From contig NZ_CDDK01000012.1 in NCBI RefSeq assembly GCF_000820225.1, positions 1 through 37,499 of the forward strand: a DNA stretch of 37,499 bases. The letters are read 5' to 3'. Made by a program: the position numbers and the translations under genes. This document shows positions 17,162-25,268 of the stretch, in pieces. The first letter of the stretch is position 1. The number at the start of each line of letters is the position of its first letter. Origin of the DNA: Aeromonas veronii bv. veronii (GTDB taxonomy: Bacteria; Pseudomonadota; Gammaproteobacteria; Enterobacterales; Aeromonadaceae). Below the pieces are notes generated by a model, which saw only the letters and a program-made list of their open reading frames with translations, searched no databases and was not told where the DNA came from.

Positions 17162-18199
17162 TTATACCAGCTCAGCCAGCATGGTATCGGCGTAGGGCAC
17201 CAGTGCTTCGCCATTTTTCACTTTGGCGAGATAGTCCGGGTTGGCGATAAGCGGACGGCCGATGGCTACCAGATCGAAGCGGTTAGCTTCGATGGCCGCA
17301 GCGGCGCGCTCGGCGTCGTAGTTGCCCACCCCGACCAGATTGCCCTTGTAGTGGGCGCGCAGATAGTCGGAGGCACGGCCACCCAGATAATCGAAGGTGA
17401 GGTTGTCATCGAAGATGCCGAGGTGGATATAGGCCAGCGGGCGATCGTTGAGCTTGCCCAGCAGATAGTCGAACACTGCGCGATCTTCCGGGCTGCCCGC
17501 CAGATGGACATAGGCACCCGGGGAGAGGCGAATACCAACCCGATCACCACCGATACGGGCGCTGATGGCATCGACTACTTCCAGCGCGAAGCGGCTCATC
17601 TTTTCCGGGCTGCCACCGTAGTTGTCGGTGCGCAGGTTGGTAGAGTGGTGCAGGAACTGGTCGATCAGGTAGCCGTTGGCGCCGTGGATCTCCACCCCGT
17701 CAAAGCCCGCCTCGATGGCGTTGGCAGCGGCTGTCGCGTAATCCTGTACCAGCTGGGCGATTTCGGCCTCGGTCAGGGCGCGCGGCACCTGATAGGTCAG
17801 CTCGCGCATGCGGGGCACAGTGCCCTCGTGCGCCACGGCAGAGGGGGCCAACACTTCAGCCTGATGGAAGAAGGGGTGGGAGAGGCGACCGACGTGCCAC
17901 AGCTGGGCGAAGATCTTGCCGCCTTTGGCATGTACGGCGCTGGTCACTCTCTTCCAGCCATCGATCTGCGCCTGGGTGAAGAGGCCCGGGGTATTGGGGT
18001 AGCCCTGCGCGTCGGGGCGGATGATGACGGCCTCGGAAACAATCAGGCCGATGTCGGCGCGGCGGCCGTAATAGGCAGCCATCTGCTCGGTCGGCACCAG
18101 ACCTGGGCCTGCCATGCAGCGGGTGAGCGGGGCCATCATGAAACGGTTGGCCAGGGTCAGAGTGTCATTGAGTCGATACGGCTGAAACAGGGTATTCAT
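17162..18199 (-). CDS. Old Yellow Enzyme family alkene/N-ethylmaleimide reductase
   Basis: A 345-residue FMN-dependent, NADPH-using flavoenzyme of the NemA/XenB group that reduces activated C=C bonds and nitro compounds, a detoxifying role for reactive electrophiles. Visible blocks are MAPLTRCMA (22-30), AQLWHVGRLSHP (about 97-108), the active-site GVEIHGANGYLIDQFLH (about 175-191), TDNYGGS (about 197-203) and the C-terminal FMN-phosphate site VAIGRPLIANPD. The start at 18199 (MNTLFQPYRL) has AGGA upstream and is standard for the family; an in-frame ATG at 18241 falls within an operator and is unlikely. It is divergent from a TetR regulator with two palindromes between them, so regulation by that protein is probable. 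Confidence 0.93.
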   Translation of the reverse strand: MNTLFQPYRLNDTLTLANRFMMAPLTRCMAGPGLVPTEQMAAYYGRRADIGLIVSEAVIIRPDAQGYPNTPGLFTQAQIDGWKRVTSAVHAKGGKIFAQLWHVGRLSHPFFHQAEVLAPSAVAHEGTVPRMRELTYQVPRALTEAEIAQLVQDYATAAANAIEAGFDGVEIHGANGYLIDQFLHHSTNLRTDNYGGSPEKMSRFALEVVDAISARIGGDRVGIRLSPGAYVHLAGSPEDRAVFDYLLGKLNDRPLAYIHLGIFDDNLTFDYLGGRASDYLRAHYKGNLVGVGNYDAERAAAAIEANRFDLVAIGRPLIANPDYLAKVKNGEALVPYADTMLAELV

Positions 18200-18224
18200 G
18201 ATAGGTTGTCCTGAACGGGTTATT

Positions 18225-18242
18225 CTTGAACGTGCATTCAAG
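18225..18242. promoter_or_regulatory. TetR-type operator, copy 1
   Basis: The 18-base near-perfect palindrome CTTGAACGTGCATTCAAG lies 26 bases before the reductase start. Its 5-base arms TTGAA/TTCAA recur in a second copy 46 bases away. It is the likely binding site of the adjacent TetR protein. Confidence 0.75.
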
Positions 18243-18271
18243 ACGTTTTTTGCGTCGGGCGCAAGCTTTTT

Positions 18272-18288
18272 TTGAATGTGCGTTCAAG
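18272..18288. promoter_or_regulatory. TetR-type operator, copy 2
   Basis: TTGAATGTGCGTTCAA has the same arms and spacing as copy 1. Paired operators in a divergent promoter fit autorepression plus repression of the reductase. Confidence 0.75.
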
Positions 18289-18398
18289 AAGGTTGGCCCG
18301 AGCGGGCGGCTGGGGTAAACTTGCCGCCCTTTCCAGCCACTCTTTATCGGCGGGCTCTGTTGCCCCTTGCCGGTGAACCATTTCCCACGGGAGGAACC

Positions 18399-18965
18399 AT
18401 GCGCATAGCCGAGTTTGATCGGGACGAGGTACTGCGAAATGCCATGGAAGCGTTTCGCGCCAAGGGATATGCCAAGACCACCATGCAGGAGCTGGTGGCA
18501 GCCACCGGCCTGCATCCGGGCAGCATTTACGGCGCCTTTGGCAACAAGCGAGGCCTGCTGCTGGCGGCGGTGGATCACTATGTCGAGGGCAAACGCACCC
18601 TGCGCCGCTCCCTGCTCGACAACCCGAGCCCGCTGGCGGGCCTTGCGGCCTATCTCGACCGGATTGTGGGGGAGGCGCTCTGCGGCTCCTGTCTGGTGAC
18701 TCGCACCATGATGGAGCTGAGCGAGCAGGATGAGGAGCTGACCCAGTGGGTCAAGGGGATCTATGGCGAGCTGGAGCAGGATCTGGCCGAGTTGCTGACG
18801 CAGGCGCAGGCCAAGGGTGAACTGGCCCCGGATAGCAATATCCACACCCTCACCGCCCTGCTGCTGATCAACTTGCAAGGGCTGGTCACCTTTGCCCAGT
18901 GCCGCCCCGATCGCCCCCTGCTCGACGACGTGGTTGCCCAGCTGATGCGGGCCCTGCGGGCGTAA
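18399..18965 (+). CDS. TetR-family repressor, probably controls the adjacent reductase
   Basis: A 188-residue regulator. The helix-turn-helix is in residues 24-48 (AKTTMQELVAATGLHPGSIYGAFGNK), typical of TetR. The C-terminal ligand domain contains a Cys95-Gly-Ser-Cys98 pair and a third cysteine near 167 (FAQC). Reactive cysteines are how NemR-type relatives sense electrophiles, so a similar redox or electrophile switch is possible here but unproven. GGGAGGAA precedes the ATG at 18399; the longer frame from 18276 is not used. Two palindromes in the divergent promoter are its probable targets. Confidence 0.88.
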   Translation: MRIAEFDRDEVLRNAMEAFRAKGYAKTTMQELVAATGLHPGSIYGAFGNKRGLLLAAVDHYVEGKRTLRRSLLDNPSPLAGLAAYLDRIVGEALCGSCLVTRTMMELSEQDEELTQWVKGIYGELEQDLAELLTQAQAKGELAPDSNIHTLTALLLINLQGLVTFAQCRPDRPLLDDVVAQLMRALRA

Positions 18966-18978
18966 CGCGATACCGCAG

Positions 18979-19014
18979 AAACAACAGTGGCTCCCGAGGG
19001 AGCCACTGTTGTTT
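18979..19014. terminator. Bidirectional terminator between the tetR and lysR genes
   Basis: Long perfect arms AAACAACAGTGGCTCCC/GGGAGCCACTGTTGTTT enclose a 2-base loop and end in A- and T-rich tails, between convergent genes. Confidence 0.85.
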
Positions 19015-19023
19015 GCGGGAGGG

Positions 19024-19977
19024 TTACCTCGGCCCCACCAGCTCTTTCATCAAATCTTTCAGCCATACCAGCGCCGGTTGCTGGGCATGCACGGGGTGCC
19101 AGACGCAGTTGAGGTGGTAGTCGGGCACGTCTTCGGGTAGCGGCAGGCTTTTCAGCGGCCAGTGGGTGGCGAGCAGCTCGGCCACCATGCTGGGCAGCAC
19201 CAAGAGGTGATCGCTCTGGCTGACGATGGCGGCGGCGGACATATAACTCTGGCTGTTGACCGAGATGGTGCGGCTAAAGCCCTGACTTTTCAGATAGCGG
19301 TCGAGGCTCGCCTCCGAGGTACCGAGCGGCGAGTGGAACACGTGGGGCATGGCGATGAGCTGCTGCAGGGTGATGCGCTCCTGCCACTGGGAGGGGTCAT
19401 CCTCGGCGCCGGCGGGGGCCGATTTGGCAATGGGCAGATCGGCGCGTACCAGCCCGGCCAGCGGCTCGGTGAGCCAGGTCTCTTTGCCCAGATACCCCGG
19501 CACCTGCATGTACTCGTCAAAGCCCAGCACCAGATCGATCTCTCCGCTTGCCAGTTCGGCCTCTGGCAGGGTGTCGCGCAGGATGCGGATCTCGATGGTG
19601 ACCCCCGGCGCCAGCCCTCTGAGCCGCTGAATAAGCGGCGGGATCAGCACACACTCCACGTAATCTGTGGTGCAGAGCACGAAGCGCCGCTTCGACTGGC
19701 TCGGCTCGAACTCCTCTTCCTCGGTGAGCTGCTGCTCCAGCAGCCGCAGAGCCTGCTGTACCCCGAGGTGCAGCCGCTGGGCGCGCGGGGTCGGCAGCAT
19801 CCCCTGCGGGGTGCGCACCAGCAGCGGGTCACCGAGAAAGGTGCGCAGCCGGTTAAGGGAGTGGCTCATGGCGGGCTGGCTGATAAAGAGCGCCTCGGCG
19901 GCGCGGGTGACGCTGCCCTGCGTCATCAGGGCGTCAAACGCGAGCAGCAGATTGAGGTCGAGCTGGTGCAGTTTCAT
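19024..19977 (-). CDS. LysR-family transcriptional regulator
   Basis: A 317-residue LysR regulator. The N-terminal winged helix-turn-helix (about 6-65) shows LNLLLAFDALMTQGSVTRAAEALFISQPAMSHSL, a standard LysR signature. The effector domain starts near residue 95 (RRFVLCTTDYVECVLIPPL) and resembles the group containing NodD/LeuO-like members. The start at 19977 (MKLHQLDLN) is preferred over the 48-residue longer frame from 20121. It is divergent from aguA with a 155-base gap holding a palindrome, so it probably regulates aguA and perhaps the amidase beyond. The inducer is unknown; agmatine or a related amine is a guess. Confidence 0.88.
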   Translation of the reverse strand: MKLHQLDLNLLLAFDALMTQGSVTRAAEALFISQPAMSHSLNRLRTFLGDPLLVRTPQGMLPTPRAQRLHLGVQQALRLLEQQLTEEEEFEPSQSKRRFVLCTTDYVECVLIPPLIQRLRGLAPGVTIEIRILRDTLPEAELASGEIDLVLGFDEYMQVPGYLGKETWLTEPLAGLVRADLPIAKSAPAGAEDDPSQWQERITLQQLIAMPHVFHSPLGTSEASLDRYLKSQGFSRTISVNSQSYMSAAAIVSQSDHLLVLPSMVAELLATHWPLKSLPLPEDVPDYHLNCVWHPVHAQQPALVWLKDLMKELVGPR

Positions 19978-20007
19978 GGGGGGATTATTCGCCGTGTTTA
20001 TGGGACA

Positions 20008-20031
20008 ATCCATCCTATTCATTTGATGGAT
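20008..20031. promoter_or_regulatory. Palindrome in the lysR-aguA divergent promoter
   Basis: The arms ATCCATC and GATGGAT, separated by 10 bases, are perfect inverted repeats. They lie 31 bases from the lysR start and about 100 bases before aguA, a usual place for a LysR recognition site. Confidence 0.45.
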
Positions 20032-20132
20032 GGGGGCGCAACGTCTTAATCTGCGACCCACTCTTATTTTTCCGGGTTCCCGCGCCGCATCGGGCGTAAA
20101 CGGGGGCCTCAATCCATGCAAGGAGCCTTGCG

Positions 20133-21230
20133 ATGAGCATCAAGACCATTAACTCCACGCCGGCCGCCGACGGCTTCACCATGCCCGCCGAGTGGGCGCA
20201 CCAGCAGGCCGTCTGGATGATCTGGCCGTTTCGCCCGGACAACTGGCGCGTAGCCGGTCGCTTCGCGCAAGAGACCTTCGCCAAGGTGGCCGATGCCATC
20301 GGTGGCGCGACTCCGGTCTTTATGGGGGTTCCGGCCCAGTTTATGGAGCAGGCCCGCGCCATCATGCCCGCCCACGTCACTCTGGTCGAAATGGACAGCG
20401 ATGACTGCTGGGCCCGCGATACCGGCCCGACCATCGTTACCAACGCTGCCGGCGAGTGCCGTGGGGTGGATTGGGGCTTCAACGCCTGGGGCGGTCACAA
20501 GGGCGGTCTCTACTACCCGTGGAATCAGGATGAAGAGGTCGCAGCCCAGATGCTGGCCCAGCACGGCATGGCTCGTTACGACGCGCCGCTGATTCTGGAA
20601 GGGGGCTCCATCCATGTTGATGGCGAAGGCACCTGCCTGACCACCGCCGAGTGCCTGCTCAACGAAAACCGCAACCCGCACCTGACCAAAGAGCAGATCG
20701 AAGCCTACCTGCGCGACTATCTGGGCGTCACCAGCTTTATCTGGCTGGACGAAGGCGTCTACATGGACGAAACCGACGGCCACATCGACAACATGTGCTG
20801 CTTCGTGCGTCCGGGTGAAGTGGCCCTGCATTGGACTGACGATCAGAACGATCCCCAGTACGCCCGCTCCGTAGCCGCCCTCAAGGTGCTGGAAGCGGCG
20901 GTCGATGCCAAGGGGCGCAAGCTGAAAGTGTGGAAGCTGCCCCAGCCGGGCCCGCTGTTCTGCACCGAAGAGGAGTCTGCCGGTGTCGAGAGCGGCAGCG
21001 GTGTGCCGCGCGAGGCAGAAGGCCGTCTGGCCGGTTCCTACGTGAACTTCCTTATCACCAACGATCGCATCGTCTATCCGCTGCTGGATGCCGCCACCGA
21101 TGGCGAAGCCCAGCGCATTCTGGAAGAGATCTTCCCGGAGCACACCGTGATCGGCGTACCGGCTCGCGAGATCCTGCTGGGCGGTGGCAATATCCACTGC
21201 ATTACTCAGCAGATCCCTTCAGGTCAGTAA
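20133..21230 (+). CDS. aguA: Agmatine deiminase
   Basis: A 365-residue cytoplasmic enzyme of the guanidino-group-modifying family that converts agmatine to N-carbamoylputrescine and ammonia. Typical blocks are [22 protein letters not shown] (residues 17-38, in two parts), CWARDTGPT (about 92-100), [25 protein letters not shown] (about 154-166), the catalytic [10 protein letters not shown] (about 215-224), and the C-terminal GGGNIHCIT, where Cys356 is the nucleophile. Length is standard (about 370). AAGGAGC precedes the ATG. The usual partner gene aguB (nitrilase-type N-carbamoylputrescine amidase) is absent; an amidase-signature gene lies downstream behind a terminator. Confidence 0.97.
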   Translation: MSIKTINSTPAADGFTMPAEWAHQQAVWMIWPFRPDNWRVAGRFAQETFAKVADAIGGATPVFMGVPAQFMEQARAIMPAHVTLVEMDSDDCWARDTGPTIVTNAAGECRGVDWGFNAWGGHKGGLYYPWNQDEEVAAQMLAQHGMARYDAPLILEGGSIHVDGEGTCLTTAECLLNENRNPHLTKEQIEAYLRDYLGVTSFIWLDEGVYMDETDGHIDNMCCFVRPGEVALHWTDDQNDPQYARSVAALKVLEAAVDAKGRKLKVWKLPQPGPLFCTEEESAGVESGSGVPREAEGRLAGSYVNFLITNDRIVYPLLDAATDGEAQRILEEIFPEHTVIGVPAREILLGGGNIHCITQQIPSGQ

Positions 21231-21254
21231 ACTGGTCGAAGAGTGTAGAAATTC

Positions 21255-21278
21255 AAAACCCCACGCCGTGGGGTTTTA
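21255..21278 (+). terminator. Rho-independent terminator between aguA and the amidase gene
   Basis: Perfect arms AAAACCCCAC/GTGGGGTTTT with a 3-base loop and a T-tail. It should stop or reduce transcription from aguA into the amidase. Confidence 0.88.
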
Positions 21279-21357
21279 TCTCTTGATGGTGTGATGGTCG
21301 CAGGCGCTGATGCGGCGATCATCATGACAAACAGTCACCCTTTTACAGGAGATCAAA

Positions 21358-23070
21358 ATGATCGAAGTGACCGAGGTTTCCATTGCCGAGCTGCGTGCCG
21401 CGCTCGAATCAGGCCGCACTACTGCGGTCGAACTGGTCAAGGCCTATCTGGCCCGGATCGAGGCCTACAACGGCCCCGAGACTGCCACCAAACTCAACGC
21501 CTTGGTGGTCGCCAATCCCGATGCGCTGAAAGAGGCCGAGGCTTCCGATGCCCGCCGTGCCCGTGGCGAGACCCTGGGGCCACTCGACGGCATCCCCTAC
21601 ACCGCCAAAGACAGCTATCTGGTCAAGGGGCTGACTGCCGCCTCCGGCAGCCCGGCCTTCAAGGATCTGGTGGCCCAGCGCGATGCCTTTACCGTGGAGC
21701 GGCTGCGCGCCGCCGGTGCCATCTGCCTTGGCAAAACCAATATGCCGCCGATGGCCAATGGTGGCATGCAGCGCGGCGTCTATGGTCGTGCCGAAAGCCC
21801 CTACAACGCCGACTACCTGACCGCGCCGTTTGCCTCCGGCTCTTCCAACGGCGCCGGTACCGCCACCGCCGCCAGCTTCTCCGCCTTCGGTCTGGCGGAA
21901 GAGACCTGGTCGAGCGGCCGTGGCCCTGCCTCCAACAACGGCCTGTGTGCCTACACCCCGTCCCGTGGCGTCATCTCGGTGCGCGGCAACTGGCCGCTGA
22001 CCCCGACCATGGATGTGGTGGTGCCCTATGCCCGCACCATGAACGACCTGCTGGAAGTGCTCGACGTAGTAGTGGCCGACGATGCCGATACCCGTGGCGA
22101 TCTGTGGCGCATGCAGCCCTGGGTGCAGCTGCCCAAGGCTTCTGAAGTGCGTCCGGCTTCCTATCTGGAGCTGGCTGCCAAGCCCGATGCCCTCAAGGGC
22201 AAGCGCCTCGGCGTGCCGCGCATGTTTATCAACAAGGATGAACTGGCTGGCACCAGCGAAAACCCCGGTATCGGCGGCCCGACCGGTCAGCGCATCCATA
22301 CCCGCGAGACCGTGATCTCGCTGTGGGAGCAGGCTCGTCAGGCGCTGGAAGCCGCTGGCGCCGAAGTCATCGAAGTGGACTTCCCGCTGGTCTCCAACTG
22401 CGAAGGGGACCGACCCGGCGCGCCGACCGTGTTCAATCGCGGCATCGTGAGCCCGGAGTTTCTCAACGACGAGCTGTGGGAGCTCTCCGGCTGGGCGTTT
22501 GACGACTTCCTGCGCGCCAACGGCGATCCCAAGTTGAACAAGCTGGCCGATGTCGATGGGCCGAAGATCTTCCCCCACGATCCGGGCACATTGCCGAACC
22601 GCGAGGGCGATCTGGCGGCGGGCATGGACGAGTACGTCAATATGGCCAAGCGTGGCCTGAAATCCTGGGACGAGATCGTCACAGTGCCGGATGGCCTGCG
22701 CGGTCTGGAGAAGACCCGCAAGCTGGACCTGGAGGACTGGATGGACGGGCTCAAGCTCGACGCCGTGCTGTTCCCGACCGTTGCCGACGTCGCCCCGGCT
22801 GATGCGGATGTGAATCCGGCCTCCGCCGATATCGCCTGGAGCAACGGCATCTGGGTTGCCAACGGCAACCTCGCCATTCGCCATCTCGGCGTGCCGACCG
22901 TCACCGTCCCCATGGGGGTGATGGCCGATATCGGTATGCCGGTGGGCCTGACCTTCGCCGGTCGCGCCTATGACGACAACAACCTGCTGCGCTTTGCTTC
23001 GGCCTTTGAATCCACCGGCAGCAAGCGTATGGTGCCGCCACGGACGCCGCCGTTGGGGGATATTAGTTAG
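21358..23070 (+). CDS. Amidase-signature family hydrolase
   Basis: A 570-residue hydrolase of the amidase signature (AS) superfamily, enzymes that cleave amide or carbamoyl bonds with a Ser-Ser-Lys triad. Lys84 is seen in GIPYTAKDSY and the cis-serine in the block GSSNGAGTATAASF (Ser162/163). The nucleophile is Ser186 in EETWSSGRGPAS, a clear variant of the usual TGGSIR motif. No signal peptide is present, so it is cytoplasmic. AGGAG lies upstream of the ATG. The substrate is unknown. Position beside aguA makes N-carbamoylputrescine worth testing, since no AguB is encoded here. Long, unusual insertions (about 240-420) set it apart from GatA. Confidence 0.87.
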   Translation: MIEVTEVSIAELRAALESGRTTAVELVKAYLARIEAYNGPETATKLNALVVANPDALKEAEASDARRARGETLGPLDGIPYTAKDSYLVKGLTAASGSPAFKDLVAQRDAFTVERLRAAGAICLGKTNMPPMANGGMQRGVYGRAESPYNADYLTAPFASGSSNGAGTATAASFSAFGLAEETWSSGRGPASNNGLCAYTPSRGVISVRGNWPLTPTMDVVVPYARTMNDLLEVLDVVVADDADTRGDLWRMQPWVQLPKASEVRPASYLELAAKPDALKGKRLGVPRMFINKDELAGTSENPGIGGPTGQRIHTRETVISLWEQARQALEAAGAEVIEVDFPLVSNCEGDRPGAPTVFNRGIVSPEFLNDELWELSGWAFDDFLRANGDPKLNKLADVDGPKIFPHDPGTLPNREGDLAAGMDEYVNMAKRGLKSWDEIVTVPDGLRGLEKTRKLDLEDWMDGLKLDAVLFPTVADVAPADADVNPASADIAWSNGIWVANGNLAIRHLGVPTVTVPMGVMADIGMPVGLTFAGRAYDDNNLLRFASAFESTGSKRMVPPRTPPLGDIS

Positions 23071-23101
23071 GAGAAACTCCTGTGCTAGCCCTACGATGAC
23101 G

Positions 23102-23139
23102 AAATAAAAACCACCTGCTATGTAGGTGGTTTTTATTTT
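23102..23139 (+). terminator. Rho-independent terminator after the amidase gene
   Basis: Long arms AAATAAAAACCACCT/AGGTGGTTTTTATTT with a 7-base loop and T-rich end. It also marks the left border of the AT-rich islet. Confidence 0.9.
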
Positions 23140-23238
23140 CAGTATCACAATTGGTTACAATGCAATAATTTTTGCGACTTCTTAATAAACTTACATAATG
23201 ACTATGTTGTTCATTGATAAGTCACACGTTTCTTTTGA

Positions 23239-23742
23239 TTAGAATTTTATTTCTGGGTGCTTTTCTTTTATTTTTGGGATTACTTCATTTAAAAAGCAAA
23301 AAACCAAACCACAAATGCTGATAGTTTTTTCTGCATGTCTATCTGTTGATATTATTACATAGGTTGATTGCAAACATGCCGATGAACGAGGGAATATGAT
23401 TCTGTGCATCACTTGAACATTTCCAATGATATATGACTTTATATGCATAAATGCGTTCAGGGCATTATGATAATTAGTTTCCCAATTGCCTGGGTCATTA
23501 CTACTAATACGTACAATTAAATTGTTAATATTATTGAAGTTGTCTTTTCTAAAACCACATAATTCATTTACTTTTCTTGCATGAAAAGAAAACTCAATCA
23601 AGCTGCTAGTAATCACTTCATTCCAAGATGAGCTCCATTCTGATGGAAACACCGAGCCTGTAAATGCGAATAGTTGCAATGCATGCTTTCTTGCTTCTGA
23701 AATATGTATTTCTGCAAGTCTTTGGTTGTCTTTTGTAATCAT
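23239..23742 (-). CDS. Orphan hypothetical protein in an AT-rich islet
   Basis: A 167-residue protein with no motif I can name. It is probably mostly helical in the first 110 residues (ISEARKHALQLFAF, then a serine/tryptophan-rich stretch and NALNAFMHIKSYIIG). A C-terminal segment with a moderately hydrophobic stretch follows (TISICGLVFCFLNEVI). Codon use is strikingly AT-rich, unlike every neighbour, which points to recent acquisition. The ribosome site is weak, while TATATAAAG just upstream would make a good -10. Its 504-base frame is too long for chance in such AT-rich DNA, so I regard it as a real gene. Confidence 0.6.
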   Translation of the reverse strand: MITKDNQRLAEIHISEARKHALQLFAFTGSVFPSEWSSSWNEVITSSLIEFSFHARKVNELCGFRKDNFNNINNLIVRISSNDPGNWETNYHNALNAFMHIKSYIIGNVQVMHRIIFPRSSACLQSTYVIISTDRHAEKTISICGLVFCFLNEVIPKIKEKHPEIKF

Positions 23743-23901
23743 TTTGGCTCTTGCTTTATATAAGTTAAAAGTAGTGTTCTGTAGGATTGGATAATATTTT
23801 TAGGCGGTTTGCTTTTTAAAATAATTATTATTGTATTTGTTTTGACATTTTTTTCAATATGACTATGTGGCCTTAGGTTAGCGAAGCATATTTTTGAGAG
23901 G

Positions 23902-24049
23902 GCTGTAGGTTCGAATAGCGAAGCGTATTCGGACGATCGCGAAAGGGAGGTTGCCGAGATGTCGCAGGCATCCAAGGTTGCTTGAACATTTTTCCATCAC
24001 CATGTTCGCGGTAAACGGACGATTACGCTGCGCTAATCGTCCCTACAGC
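23902..24049. repeat. REPIN-like element: two inverted palindromic ends
   Basis: The left end (23902-23936) begins GCTGTAGG and folds as CGAATA/TATTCG around GCGAAGCG. The right end (24015-24049) is its inverted counterpart, ending CCTACAGC and folding as GGACGATTA/TAATCGTCC around CGCTGCGC. Read inward, the ends match at most positions (GCTGTAGG..CGA.TAGCG.AGCGTA.TCG). Inner CGCGAA/TTCGCG pair too, so the whole 148 bp could form one large hairpin. This is the architecture of REPINs, doublets of REP sequences mobilised by a RAYT transposase. No transposase is in the window. Confidence 0.65.
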
Positions 24050-24166
24050 AAGGCAGTGATTGCATGTTTTGACCATTTACATCGCTCCACTCCCCGCACC
24101 GTCAATCGCCATATTGGTCGTGGCTCGCCGCCGATTTCCCCTGATTTTTTCTGACTTCCCCCAGAC

Positions 24167-24182
24167 TTCACCTTCTCTTCAC
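24167..24182 (+). promoter_or_regulatory. cre/blr tag (TTCAC-N6-TTCAC) upstream of cphA
   Basis: An exact TTCAC, six bases, TTCAC lies 107 bases before the cphA start. This tag is the reported binding site of the CreBC/BlrAB two-component regulator that controls the chromosomal beta-lactamases of Aeromonas. Confidence 0.8.
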
Positions 24183-24234
24183 ACAGCCTCATTTTCCCCT
24201 CACAAATCCCCCGTATCTTCTGCCCACTGCTTAA

Positions 24235-25053
<819 letters not shown>

Positions 25054-25120
25054 CCGCTGCGTGGCAGACAGCCTGCAAGCCGTGCCATCGCTGCAATCAG
25101 CAGCCATAACGGCACACCAT

Positions 25121-25155
25121 AAAAGGCCCGCTTTCAGAAAATAAGCGGGCGTTTT
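25121..25155 (+). terminator. Rho-independent terminator after cphA
   Basis: The arms GCCCGCTT/AAGCGGGC enclose a 9-base loop and are followed by GTTTT. Confidence 0.85.
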
Positions 25156-25268
25156 GCGTTTGCGGTTTTTTTGGTGGCTGTGAGTGCGTGGCATTAACGC
25201 TGTTCAAGGGGGGTGGGCTTTCATAAGATGGCCCTCTCTCTTTTCCCTGAAAGTTATCCATTTTCGTT

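Noticed and set aside
17150..18214. 354-codon open frame opposite the Old Yellow Enzyme gene
   Set aside because: Shadow frame; the minus strand carries all OYE motifs.
21409..23148. 579-codon open frame on the minus strand opposite the amidase
   Set aside because: It is a shadow frame of a GC-rich gene: histidine- and glycine-rich composition, no motif, and the plus strand encodes a clear amidase with triad and ribosome site.
23739..23975. 78-codon minus-strand frame upstream of the orphan gene
   Set aside because: It has no ribosome site and no motif, crosses the edge of the AT-rich region and the left end of the palindromic element, and its length is within chance for this sequence.
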